64,000 bases of DNA from CALKZN01 sp964633815. GTDB lineage: Bacteria > Pseudomonadota > Gammaproteobacteria > Arenicellales > Arenicellaceae. Position numbers and translations under genes: made by a program. Positions 26,673 through 34,768 of the stretch are shown here, piece after piece. A model generated the notes under the pieces. That model was not told where the DNA came from, made no database searches, and was given only the letters and a program-made list of their open reading frames with translations. The stretch is from the NCBI GenBank assembly GCA_964633815.1, contig CAZWHW010000002.1:1-64000 (forward strand), in the 5' to 3' direction. Numbering within the stretch: the first letter of the stretch is position 1; every line of letters starts with the position of its first letter.

Positions 26673-27170
26673 ATGTCCCCTATAAAACTCAACAAAAGAA
26701 TTTGGTTACTGAGAATTACTACTAGCTTTGCCGTGTTGTTTCTGGTGAGTTTTTTGTTCATTTTGTTTCGAGGCATGGCTTGGAGCCCGCACGGCATAGA
26801 TGAGGACATTTCTAAACTAGAACTTGGTATAACCACCATGATTAGATATTCTGGACAACGTTCGTGGGTAACTCGTTTGGACCAACAACAACGTCAAAAG
26901 CTTCAAAAAAATAACCAATTTGTTCACGCTGAAGGCGGTTGTGAAATAAAACAGCCGCTATGTTTTATCAAAGCAGAAACTACAAAGCAGGGTGTATTGT
27001 TTGTTTATGTGAACACTAAGCCTGATATTTTACCGATAGAAACTGTATGGCTAGGCGGGTTTATTAATCCTAACAATGGAGCTGTCTATGACTTGCTGGG
27101 TCGTTTATATCGCGGCAGCGTGAAAGAAAACGACGATCAAATTGAAAGATATATTAATATTCCTGAATAA
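26673..27170 (+). CDS. unknown protein with N-terminal membrane anchor
   Basis: A 165-residue protein I do not recognise. A positively charged start and hydrophobic helix (about 10-32, LLRITTSFAVLFLVSFLFIL) put the rest outside the cytoplasm. The soluble part includes two cysteines nine residues apart (EGGCEIKQPLCFIK), which could form a disulfide in the periplasm. Codon usage looks like its neighbours. It has no clear operon partner, and it converges on srkA. Confidence 0.65.
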   Translation: MSPIKLNKRIWLLRITTSFAVLFLVSFLFILFRGMAWSPHGIDEDISKLELGITTMIRYSGQRSWVTRLDQQQRQKLQKNNQFVHAEGGCEIKQPLCFIKAETTKQGVLFVYVNTKPDILPIETVWLGGFINPNNGAVYDLLGRLYRGSVKENDDQIERYINIPE

Positions 27171-27187
27171 TTCTTTATTTATTTCGG

Positions 27188-28174
27188 CTAAAACAATGTC
27201 AGTGGCGGTTCATTCATGGCGGCTGCTTGTTCACGCAAATTTAGAATATGATCTTCCCAACAACGTTGCGTATTAAACCAAGGAAATGCCAATTTGAATG
27301 CAGGATCTGTCCAACGTTTTGCCAACCAAGCGTAATAATGCATCAGTCTAAGTGTTCGTAGAGCTTCAATCAAACCCAATTCTTTGTGATTGAATTCGCA
27401 GAATTGAGAGTACCCTTCAAGCACGGCATCCAAACTAGCTGTCATATTACTGCGGTCACCACTAAGCGTCATCCAAATATCTTGGATGGCGGGTGCTGAA
27501 CGACAATCATCGAAGTCCACAATATGTGCGGTTTCGTCGGTCCAAAGAATATTACCTTGATGGAAATCACAGTGTGTTCTGATCAACTCAATATCGCCTG
27601 ATTGCTGATAAATTAGCTGAATTTGATTGATAAGATCTGAGGTTAAACTCTCATAGGCTGTAACTAACTCGGGTGGGATAAAGTTATTTTTGATGATGTA
27701 TTCCCGTGCCTTAATGCCATAACTTTCAATTGTTAAGGCAGGTCTATATGTGAAAGGTTTGATTTTACCCACTTGATGTAGACGACCTAAAAACCTACCC
27801 ATTTGTTCAAGAACATCAAAGTTTTCAATATCTATAGCGCGGCCACCTTTTTTGGGAAACAAGCTAAATCTGAAGTTATTGAAATTGAACAGCTGTTGTT
27901 CGGAAAAGTATATTGCTGTCACAACTGGAATATCGTTTCCAGCTAATTCAAGACTGAATTCATGTTCTTCAAGAATTTGTGCATCTGTCCAGCGTTCAGG
28001 GCGATAGAATTTGGCAATGATTTCAGATCCATCTTCCAAGCCCAACAAATACACGCGGTTTTCAAAGCTATTCAATGCTTGTAATCGACCATCACACATC
28101 AGGCCAACACTTTCGACAGCGTCAAGCACTGTTGCAGGACTGAGCTGGTGATAATCTTGACTGCTATTTGGCAT
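27188..28174 (-). CDS. srkA: stress response kinase A (SrkA/YihE family)
   Basis: A 328-residue aminoglycoside-phosphotransferase-fold protein kinase. The catalytic loop is THCDFHQGNILW (Asp base plus Asn), and the metal-binding motif is HIVDFDDCR. An N-terminal VYLLGLEDGSEIIAKFYRP strand carries the ATP-binding Lys. In E. coli SrkA is a Cpx-controlled Ser/Thr kinase that limits death under stress. Length matches (E. coli 328). It is usually next to dsbA; here it stands alone. Confidence 0.92.
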   Translation of the reverse strand: MPNSSQDYHQLSPATVLDAVESVGLMCDGRLQALNSFENRVYLLGLEDGSEIIAKFYRPERWTDAQILEEHEFSLELAGNDIPVVTAIYFSEQQLFNFNNFRFSLFPKKGGRAIDIENFDVLEQMGRFLGRLHQVGKIKPFTYRPALTIESYGIKAREYIIKNNFIPPELVTAYESLTSDLINQIQLIYQQSGDIELIRTHCDFHQGNILWTDETAHIVDFDDCRSAPAIQDIWMTLSGDRSNMTASLDAVLEGYSQFCEFNHKELGLIEALRTLRLMHYYAWLAKRWTDPAFKLAFPWFNTQRCWEDHILNLREQAAAMNEPPLTLF

Positions 28175-28264
28175 ATTGGTGCTTGATTTGTAGTGGAGGG
28201 CAAATGGTATGATTAACGAATTAGTTGATTATAAAGCAACCCTATTGGTTTAAATCGGTTTAAA

Positions 28265-29179
28265 ATGAGAAAAAAAATACTGTTTGTGCCTGGGAAAAAT
28301 CCAAAGCCTGAGCCAGAAAAACATATAAATTATTTAAGGCGTTGTTTGTTAGAAGGAGTTTCGAGGCAATCGCCACAAGCAGCGCAAGAAATGCTCGATC
28401 AGGATGCCTTCGAGTTGTGTTCTTGGAATTACACGTTTTATAAAGAGCATCTTGATTTTACGCCATTGCTTGACAGCATTGACCAAGTTTGTCGAAAAAA
28501 TAGGGCAACCGCTAAAGACCGTGTGTTTGCAACTACATGGAGAATTGCCGCTTCCCGCTTAATTTATAAAATAGGCGATAAATATCCGTGGCTGATTGAT
28601 ATATTAGCTGATGAACATGTCAAAGCAATGATTCATGATACTGAACGATATTTTGATAACGTTGATGGCATTGCTGACGAAGTTAGACAGTTTTTGATGG
28701 AAGGTATTCTAGATTGCACCAAGAACTGCAAAATCTTATTAATTGGCCATAGCATGGGCTCAATTATTTCTTTTGACACGTTATTTAATTTACAACAACT
28801 TGGTACACCAGGTAAGTTGATTGATACATTTTTAACGCTTGGCAGTCCATTAGGTTTACGCTACACCCAAGAACGGTTGGTGAGCTTTAGTCACGTTGAA
28901 CCTAAAAAGATGCCTGCCAATATTGGTACTTGGCATAATGTTTGTGCTCGTGGCGATCTTGTTTCAGTTGATACAACGTTGGCAAATGATTTTGCCTTGA
29001 TGAAATCTGCAAAATTAACAGATGACATTGTAGACCATACAGACAAAGTATTTAGTTGGTATCGCAACAACGAAGGTTATAACTTTCATAGTTCATATGG
29101 CTATTTAGTCGAGCCGACAGTGGCAAAAATTATCAGTGATTGGTGGTTGGGCGAAGAAAAAGTCAGTACTATAGCGTAA
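28265..29179 (+). CDS. alpha/beta-hydrolase (lipase/esterase-like)
   Basis: A 304-residue protein with a lipase-type nucleophile elbow, LLIGHSMGSIISFDTL (about 159-174), and LTLGSPLGLR afterwards, common in lipases and PGAP1-like hydrolases. VPGKNPKPEPEKH at the N-terminus resembles an oxyanion loop. A downstream Asp (ARGDLVSVD) and His (YNFHSSYG) could complete the triad. It lies 26 bp before a GDPD gene and then glpD, suggesting that it deacylates a glycerophospholipid-related substrate; that is inference. Confidence 0.8.
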   Translation: MRKKILFVPGKNPKPEPEKHINYLRRCLLEGVSRQSPQAAQEMLDQDAFELCSWNYTFYKEHLDFTPLLDSIDQVCRKNRATAKDRVFATTWRIAASRLIYKIGDKYPWLIDILADEHVKAMIHDTERYFDNVDGIADEVRQFLMEGILDCTKNCKILLIGHSMGSIISFDTLFNLQQLGTPGKLIDTFLTLGSPLGLRYTQERLVSFSHVEPKKMPANIGTWHNVCARGDLVSVDTTLANDFALMKSAKLTDDIVDHTDKVFSWYRNNEGYNFHSSYGYLVEPTVAKIISDWWLGEEKVSTIA

Positions 29180-29205
29180 TTTATTTTTGGCAAAACAGAG
29201 TCTAT

Positions 29206-29973
29206 ATGAAAGAGTCAGTAACAATAATTGCACATAGGGGATATTCAGGGAAGTTCCCTGAAAACACTTTGCTCGCGTATCAAGCAGCTTATGCGCATGG
29301 CGCACGTTGGATGGAATGTGACATTCAACTAAGTAGTGATTTAGTGCCAATTGTGCATCATGATGATAATTTGTTACGAATGACAGGCTTAAACAAAGAT
29401 ATTCGATCAGTTACAGCTAAATCCTTACGAAAATTCAGTGCTTATTATCCCGAAAAATTTGCCGAGACATTTATTGGTAATCCTCTTTGTACGCTTAAAG
29501 AGTTATGTACTTGGATGAAAAATCATAAAGATGTCAAAATGTTTGTTGAAATCAAAGAACATAGTCTCGAAAAATTTGGAATTCAACAAACTATGGAAGC
29601 AGTATTTCAAGCGATAAAAAAAGTCAAAAAACAATGCATCATCATTTCGTTTGACCCTTATATTGTTGACCATGCAAAACAGAAATATAAGCTACTCAAT
29701 GGCTGGGTTATTCCAGAATGGAGTGACGCTGTTGCGGAAAAGGCTAAAAATATGCAACCAGATTTTTTATTTAGTAATAAAAATATCATGCCTGAAAATC
29801 CAGATGATTGGTGGCAAGGTGAAGATGAAAAATTATGGCATTGGGCAAATTATAATGTTGACGATGTTGATGAAGTGCCGGGCTGGATAGACAAAGGTTT
29901 GGAATTCATTGAGACTAACGAGATAGCAGATATATTGAAAGCTCATAATAAAAAGAGGTTTGCCAATGACTAA
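29206..29973 (+). CDS. ugpQ: glycerophosphodiester phosphodiesterase
   Basis: A 255-residue GDPD that releases glycerol 3-phosphate from deacylated phospholipids. The catalytic motif IIAHRGYSGKFPENT (His-Arg, Glu-Asn) is followed by MECDIQLSSDLVPIVHHDD (metal ligands and second catalytic His). No signal peptide, so cytoplasmic like UgpQ. ATG at 29206 is chosen over an upstream in-frame start because the family begins just before the AHRG motif. Its end overlaps glpD by 8 bases. The symbol is by family. Confidence 0.92.
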   Translation: MKESVTIIAHRGYSGKFPENTLLAYQAAYAHGARWMECDIQLSSDLVPIVHHDDNLLRMTGLNKDIRSVTAKSLRKFSAYYPEKFAETFIGNPLCTLKELCTWMKNHKDVKMFVEIKEHSLEKFGIQQTMEAVFQAIKKVKKQCIIISFDPYIVDHAKQKYKLLNGWVIPEWSDAVAEKAKNMQPDFLFSNKNIMPENPDDWWQGEDEKLWHWANYNVDDVDEVPGWIDKGLEFIETNEIADILKAHNKKRFAND

Positions 29974-31192
29974 AGTTTCAACAAGCGATGCTGGACTCAA
30001 TATTGATTTTGATGTGACTGTTATTGGTGGCGGCATTCATGGTGTCGGTGTTGCACAAGCAGCCGCGGCCGCTGGATATCGTGTTGTATTGTTAGAGCAA
30101 CAGCATTTGGCTTATGGCACTTCGCGATGGTCAAGTAAGCTAATTCATGGTGGCTTGCGTTATTTAGAGAATTTTGAATTTGGTTTGGTTCGTGAGAGCT
30201 TAAAAGAACGCGAATTATTGTTAAAGCTGGCTCCAGATTTGGTTAAACGACAAAAGTTTTATATTCCAGTTTATGAAAATACCAGTCGTAGACCATGGTT
30301 TATTGGCATGGGCTTGTTGGCTTATACGGTCTTGGCAGGCGGTAATAAAAACACGTTTTTTCACCGTATACCTAAAAATAAGTGGGAGACCTTAGATGGT
30401 TTAAATTGCAATGCACTTGATGCAGTTCTGCAATATTCTGATGCTCAAACAGATGATGCAAAATTGACTCAAGCAGTTATGAATTCAGCCAAAGAACTAG
30501 GTGCAGAATTATTATGCCCGGCAAAATTTAAAAAGGCTAAACGAGTTCAAGGTGGTTTATTGGTTGAATATTCTGAAGGTAGCCAGAAACAGCAATTCAA
30601 AACACGCACATTAGTGAATGCTGCAGGTCCTTGGGCTGCTGATTTGTTGGCTGATATTACAGGAGGCTTGCCTGAGTTTGCGATTGATAAAGTACAAGGC
30701 ACGCACATTGAGTTGCCTGACGAATTAAATCAAGGCTGTTATTACATGGAAGTGCCAGAAGATAAGCGAGCTGTATTTGCTATGCCTTGGCATGGCCGTA
30801 CATTGGTTGGCACAACTGAATTTAACTATAAAGGCGACCCGCACAAAGTCCGTTCTCGTGATGAAGCAGTTGAATATTTGTTAAAAGTTTACCAGCAATA
30901 TTTCCCTGATCGAGATTGTACTGTGCTTGATCGTTGGGCTGGCCTGAGGGTTTTGCCAGCAGCGACTGGTGTGGCATTCAAACGAAGCCGCGAAACACAG
31001 TTGCCAACAGATAATGATAAAGAACCTACGGTGTTATCGATATTTGGTGGAAAATTGACAGGCTATCGAGCAACCGCTGAAAAAGTCATTAAAAAATTAC
31101 GACCTAGTTTGCCGCAAGTTGCTGAAAAAGCTCGGACAGATCAATTGTCTTTATCCGCAGAAGGCATTCAAGAAACACCAAGAACAAATTAA
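29966..31192 (+). CDS. glpD: FAD-dependent glycerol-3-phosphate dehydrogenase, short form
   Basis: A 408-residue flavoprotein oxidising glycerol 3-phosphate to dihydroxyacetone phosphate. FAD-binding VTVIGGGIHGVGVAQAA, SSKLIHGGLRYLE, NAAGPWA and the closing FGGKLTGYRATAE are all typical. Classical GlpD has about 500 residues; this one stops soon after GGKLT and lacks the C-terminal alpha-helical domain. ATG at 29966 has AAAGAGG 7 bases upstream. Overlap with ugpQ implies coupling: GDPD makes its substrate. Confidence 0.9.
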   Translation: MTKVSTSDAGLNIDFDVTVIGGGIHGVGVAQAAAAAGYRVVLLEQQHLAYGTSRWSSKLIHGGLRYLENFEFGLVRESLKERELLLKLAPDLVKRQKFYIPVYENTSRRPWFIGMGLLAYTVLAGGNKNTFFHRIPKNKWETLDGLNCNALDAVLQYSDAQTDDAKLTQAVMNSAKELGAELLCPAKFKKAKRVQGGLLVEYSEGSQKQQFKTRTLVNAAGPWAADLLADITGGLPEFAIDKVQGTHIELPDELNQGCYYMEVPEDKRAVFAMPWHGRTLVGTTEFNYKGDPHKVRSRDEAVEYLLKVYQQYFPDRDCTVLDRWAGLRVLPAATGVAFKRSRETQLPTDNDKEPTVLSIFGGKLTGYRATAEKVIKKLRPSLPQVAEKARTDQLSLSAEGIQETPRTN

Positions 31193-31196
31193 CTAA

Positions 31197-31229
31197 ACAA
31201 AAAAAACCGACTAAAAAGTCGGTTTTTTT
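31197..31229 (+). terminator. bidirectional Rho-independent terminator
   Basis: Stem ACCGACT (31206..31212) and AGTCGGT (31217..31223) with loop AAAA, flanked by an A-run and a T-run. It ends the hydrolase-ugpQ-glpD set on the plus strand and mscL on the minus strand. Confidence 0.92.
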
Positions 31230-31249
31230 GTTTAAGTTTCGATTCTTGC

Positions 31250-31666
31250 TTATTTCGAAAGTGAGTCACGTATTTCAGTAAGTAGCTTCACTTCATCTGA
31301 AGGTTCGGCTGGAGCAGCCTCTTCTTCTTCTTTCATTTGAGCCATTGCTTTATTCATGCCTTTGACAATCATAAATAGTACAAATGCAACAATAAGAAAA
31401 GTAATTATCGCGCTGATAAAGTTACCATAGGTGATCACTGCTGCGCCTGCTTCTTTAGCAGCAGCTAATGTTTCAAAATCACCATCACTTAAATTAATGA
31501 ATTTTTCTTTGAAGTCGATGCCGCCACTGAAGACGCCAACTATTGGCATAATGATATCGTCAACTAATGATTTTACGATTGTGCTGAATGATGCACCAAT
31601 GACAATACCAACTGCCATATCGAAAAAGTTGCCCTTAAGTGCAAATTCTTTAAATTCTTTTAACAT
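31250..31666 (-). CDS. mscL: large-conductance mechanosensitive channel MscL
   Basis: A 138-residue pentameric channel opening under membrane tension at hypo-osmotic shock. The N-terminal amphipathic helix and TM1 ([33 protein letters not shown], given here as a span of residues 1-33 by its two ends) and TM2 (about 74-97) are intact, followed by an acidic C-terminal bundle ([12 protein letters not shown]). Length is normal. Confidence 0.97.
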   Translation of the reverse strand: MLKEFKEFALKGNFFDMAVGIVIGASFSTIVKSLVDDIIMPIVGVFSGGIDFKEKFINLSDGDFETLAAAKEAGAAVITYGNFISAIITFLIVAFVLFMIVKGMNKAMAQMKEEEEAAPAEPSDEVKLLTEIRDSLSK

Positions 31667-31737
31667 GTTATTCCTCTTATTAACTGCTTTATTTTGATTA
31701 TTTAGAAATCACAAGTTAACGATTTTTATTCCAGTAA

Positions 31738-32580
31738 TCAAGAGTGGTTGCTATATCGAAGGTTAAAGCTTGTTACATTTTTTTTGAGCGATAATCGAAC
31801 TTGGTAGTAAGGGTGGTCAGAAACACCAATAGCTTCATAGCTTCCACCTTCGACTTTGAAACCTTTGGTTAATATCCAATCAATGCGGTTTTGTAAATCC
31901 ATATCAGGCATGGCAAGAGCAAAAGCATCCAGGTGCATACTTTCAGATAAAAATGTTTTGATTAATGAGTTTTCGTTAGTAGTATTAAAATCACCCAGCA
32001 AAATTGCTATGTCATATTGTTTAAATTTCTCTAATACAATTTGAAGTTGATCTGTTTTACCTTTTTTCGTATGCAAGTGTGTAACTAAAACTGCAATTTC
32101 TTGTCCATTAAAATCTATAAAAGCGGTAGTTAAATTACGAAATTGTTTGCCCGTTTGGTCGGGAAGCATTTCGATAGACCAACGTTTAACAGGTAACTTA
32201 CTTAATAAGGCGTTACCTCGATGTTCTCGAAGCCAACGTCGTCTAGTCGCGGCAAATAGCCAGCCGAAATCACCATGTTCAGCTAATTGTTGTGCTTGGT
32301 TTTTTCCACCTAAGAAAGTTGCAGCATAAACCTCTTGAATACCGACAATATCAGCATTTTGAATAATATCAGCACTGCGTAAAATATCTCGTTCAGCATG
32401 AGCATTTTTCCCAGTTTGGACATTGTAAGTGCCGACTATTATCTCATTTGATTGTTGTGCAGCAAATCCTGTTTTGGGTGGTTTGATCGATTTGCCTTGC
32501 TGATTGCTAGCGGGTCTGGCTTTATAAAGGATGAAATAAAAGCCAATTAAAAAGATAAGAACAAAGAGTAAATAAAACAT
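31738..32580 (-). CDS. endonuclease/exonuclease/phosphatase-family protein, membrane-anchored
   Basis: A 280-residue EEP-fold enzyme with an N-terminal membrane helix (about 2-18). Fold motifs in order: GTYNVQTGK, GIQEVYAAT (metal-binding Glu), VLVTHLHTKK, LLGDFNTTNE (Asp/Asn) and GVSDHPYYQ (catalytic His). Related proteins are phosphodiesterases or nucleases acting outside the cytoplasm; the substrate is unknown. It lies between the mscL gene and pckA on the same strand, but a terminator separates it from pckA. Confidence 0.85.
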   Translation of the reverse strand: MFYLLFVLIFLIGFYFILYKARPASNQQGKSIKPPKTGFAAQQSNEIIVGTYNVQTGKNAHAERDILRSADIIQNADIVGIQEVYAATFLGGKNQAQQLAEHGDFGWLFAATRRRWLREHRGNALLSKLPVKRWSIEMLPDQTGKQFRNLTTAFIDFNGQEIAVLVTHLHTKKGKTDQLQIVLEKFKQYDIAILLGDFNTTNENSLIKTFLSESMHLDAFALAMPDMDLQNRIDWILTKGFKVEGGSYEAIGVSDHPYYQVRLSLKKNVTSFNLRYSNHS

Positions 32581-32617
32581 AATGTGAAGTGTAACGCGTT
32601 ACTTTGATATAGAAAAT

Positions 32618-32649
32618 AAAAAAGGCGGTCATTAACGACCGCCTTTTTT
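32618..32649 (-). terminator. Rho-independent terminator after pckA
   Basis: Stem GGCGGTC (32624..32630) and GACCGCC (32637..32643) with loop ATTAAC, flanked by an A-run and a T-run, so it can act on both strands. It lies 20 bp past the pckA stop. Confidence 0.92.
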
Positions 32650-32669
32650 GTGCAAAAGTAACTATTGAT

Positions 32670-34247
32670 TTAGATAGCTTTTGGACCTGCATTACAGATA
32701 TTTTCAGAGCACCCATCAGCATATTGTTCGAAATTATCTGTAAACTTGTTAGCAAGCATGTTCGCTTTTTCGTCATATGCTGATTTATCTTCCCATGTGT
32801 TTCGAGGGTTAAGTACTTCCGTTGGAACATTAGGGCAAGAAACAGGTACAGCGACTTGAAAGATAGGATGCACTTCGGTTTCGACATGCACTAGTTCACC
32901 ATCTAAAATTGCATTGATCATTGCACGCGTGTGTTTGATAGACATACGTTCACCTTCTCCATAAGGACCACCAGTCCAACCAGTATTCACCATCCATACA
33001 TTTACTTCATGTTTAGCAATTTTTTCACCTAATAACTCAGCATATTTGCTTGGGTGCAGTGGCATGAAAGGGCCGCCATAGCATGGTGAGAAATTAGGTG
33101 TAGGTTCAGTGACACCTAATTCAGTCCCAGCAACTTTAGCCGTATAACCATTGATGAAATGATACATCGCTTGATCTGCTGTTAATTTTGCAACGGGTGG
33201 GAGAACACCAAATGCATCACAAGTTAGGAAAATTACATTCTTCGGGTGACCGCCAACGCCAGTTTCACTAGCATTTGGAATTTGTGAGATTGGATAAGAA
33301 ACACGAGTGTTTTCTGCCAAACTATTATCAAAGAAATCAAAGTCACCGTCGTTTGTCATCACAACGTTTTCTAAAATTGTGCCGCGATTTTGTGTGGTAG
33401 CAAAAATTTCTGGCTCAGCTTCAGCAGATAAGTTGATTGCTTTTGCATAGCAACCGCCTTCAAAATTAAATAAACCTTCGTCACTCCAGCCATGCTCATC
33501 ATCGCCGATTAATGTGCGCGAGGCATCAGCTGATAGAGTTGTTTTACCTGTACCGCTTAAACCAAAGAAAACTGCGCTTTCACCATTGGCCCCAATATTA
33601 GCTGAACTGTGCATTGGCATGATGCCGCGCTTTGGTAACAAATAGTTCATAACGCAGAAAATAGATTTTTTTGTTTCGCCTGCGTATTGTGTGCCGCCAA
33701 TCAAGATCAATTTGCGCGTCATGTCAGCAATCACGAATGTACCTGAATTAGTGCCGTCTATTTCTGGGTCAGCGAGGCAACCAGGCACATTGATTACGGT
33801 GAATTCTGGATTATGTTCAAGTAATTCTTCAGCGGTGGCAGGAATGAACATATTACGAGCAAAGATGCTGTGCCATGCTAACTCATTGATAACTCGAACT
33901 GGCAGGCGATTCTTTTTGTCTGCACCTGCATAACAGTTCTGAACATAAACTTCTTTGCCATCTAGATAATTAATGACTTTTTGATGAAGCTTTTCAAATT
34001 TGTTGCTATCGAAAGGTACATTAATTTTCCCCCACCACATGTCTTGTGTTGTTGTGTCTTGAACAGTAAATTTGTCGTTAGCAGATCGACCCGTTTTATC
34101 GCCAGTTGTAACAACAATAGATTCGTACCTAGATAATTTACCTTCATCACGATCTAATACATGAGAATAGAGTTCTTCAGTATCAAGACACCAGTTTACT
34201 TTTTTAAGATTTTTTAGACCGTGTTTAGTCAAATTTTGTGCGCTCAT
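32670..34247 (-). CDS. pckA: phosphoenolpyruvate carboxykinase (ATP)
   Basis: A 525-residue ATP-type PEPCK converting oxaloacetate to phosphoenolpyruvate in gluconeogenesis. The kinase-1a P-loop GLSGTGKTTLSAD, the metal-binding LIGDDEHGW and GGCYAKAINL motifs, the substrate loop FFGLSG and GWTGGPYGEGERMSIKHTRAMI are clear. Length is that of bacterial ATP-PEPCK. A pair of 16-bp direct repeats lies in its upstream region. Confidence 0.97.
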   Translation of the reverse strand: MSAQNLTKHGLKNLKKVNWCLDTEELYSHVLDRDEGKLSRYESIVVTTGDKTGRSANDKFTVQDTTTQDMWWGKINVPFDSNKFEKLHQKVINYLDGKEVYVQNCYAGADKKNRLPVRVINELAWHSIFARNMFIPATAEELLEHNPEFTVINVPGCLADPEIDGTNSGTFVIADMTRKLILIGGTQYAGETKKSIFCVMNYLLPKRGIMPMHSSANIGANGESAVFFGLSGTGKTTLSADASRTLIGDDEHGWSDEGLFNFEGGCYAKAINLSAEAEPEIFATTQNRGTILENVVMTNDGDFDFFDNSLAENTRVSYPISQIPNASETGVGGHPKNVIFLTCDAFGVLPPVAKLTADQAMYHFINGYTAKVAGTELGVTEPTPNFSPCYGGPFMPLHPSKYAELLGEKIAKHEVNVWMVNTGWTGGPYGEGERMSIKHTRAMINAILDGELVHVETEVHPIFQVAVPVSCPNVPTEVLNPRNTWEDKSAYDEKANMLANKFTDNFEQYADGCSENICNAGPKAI

Positions 34248-34271
34248 TTTTAACGAACCCCTATATAGTTC

Positions 34272-34308
34272 ATAGTCAATAGAATATTAGTTATAGTCAA
34301 TAGAATAT
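34272..34308. repeat. two 16-bp direct repeats upstream of pckA
   Basis: ATAGTCAATAGAATAT occurs at 34272..34287 and 34293..34308, 21 bp apart, two helical turns. On the pckA strand each copy holds TTGACTAT; one may serve as a -35 box. The spacing suits binding of a regulator to one DNA face. Confidence 0.6.
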
Positions 34309-34309
34309 A

Positions 34310-34768
34310 ATTTTGCGGGATTGTAACAACATTTTGTCTAAGCACCAATAGCAGTGAACTCAACTATGTTAAAAAGTCATAATCGAGAAACTTATACTTC
34401 TTTTTTCAAGTAAAATTTTATGAATTTACTGCATAACTGAGACCTTTCTTTCTAAAAGACCTTGCTAAGTTATTGATATTTTATTTTTCATTCAGTCAAA
34501 ATTAGAGTTTACTTATACACAAGTTAAGATTCAGGATATAGCTAGATGAAAAATTACATTTTTATAATACTTCAACACAATGCAGCTCATTAAATCAATT
34601 TAAAGTATTGATTTATATATAAAATATTCATTTTTATTTAATTTTATAAAACTTTAAAAAATACTTGTCAAGACTTTGCTAATAATGGTAGACAAGTTAT
34701 TAACAAAGTTATCCACAGGCAAATTTCAATTATTCTAATAAACTCAGAATATGCAATAATTCGTTAAT
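34310..34768. other. AT-rich divergent region with two DnaA boxes
   Basis: No gene is seen. Two perfect DnaA-box consensus 9-mers, TTATACACA (34513..34521) and TTATCCACA (34709..34717), share one orientation. Between them lies a strongly AT-rich stretch (about 34580..34680). TTATTAACA at 34698..34706 is a near match. The genes on each side diverge from here. Either a replication-related site or DnaA control of priA is possible; evidence is thin. Confidence 0.4.

Noticed and set aside
34248..34768. Firm call of oriC
   Set aside because: Only two perfect DnaA boxes and no dnaA, mnmG or rpmH nearby; kept as a finding only.
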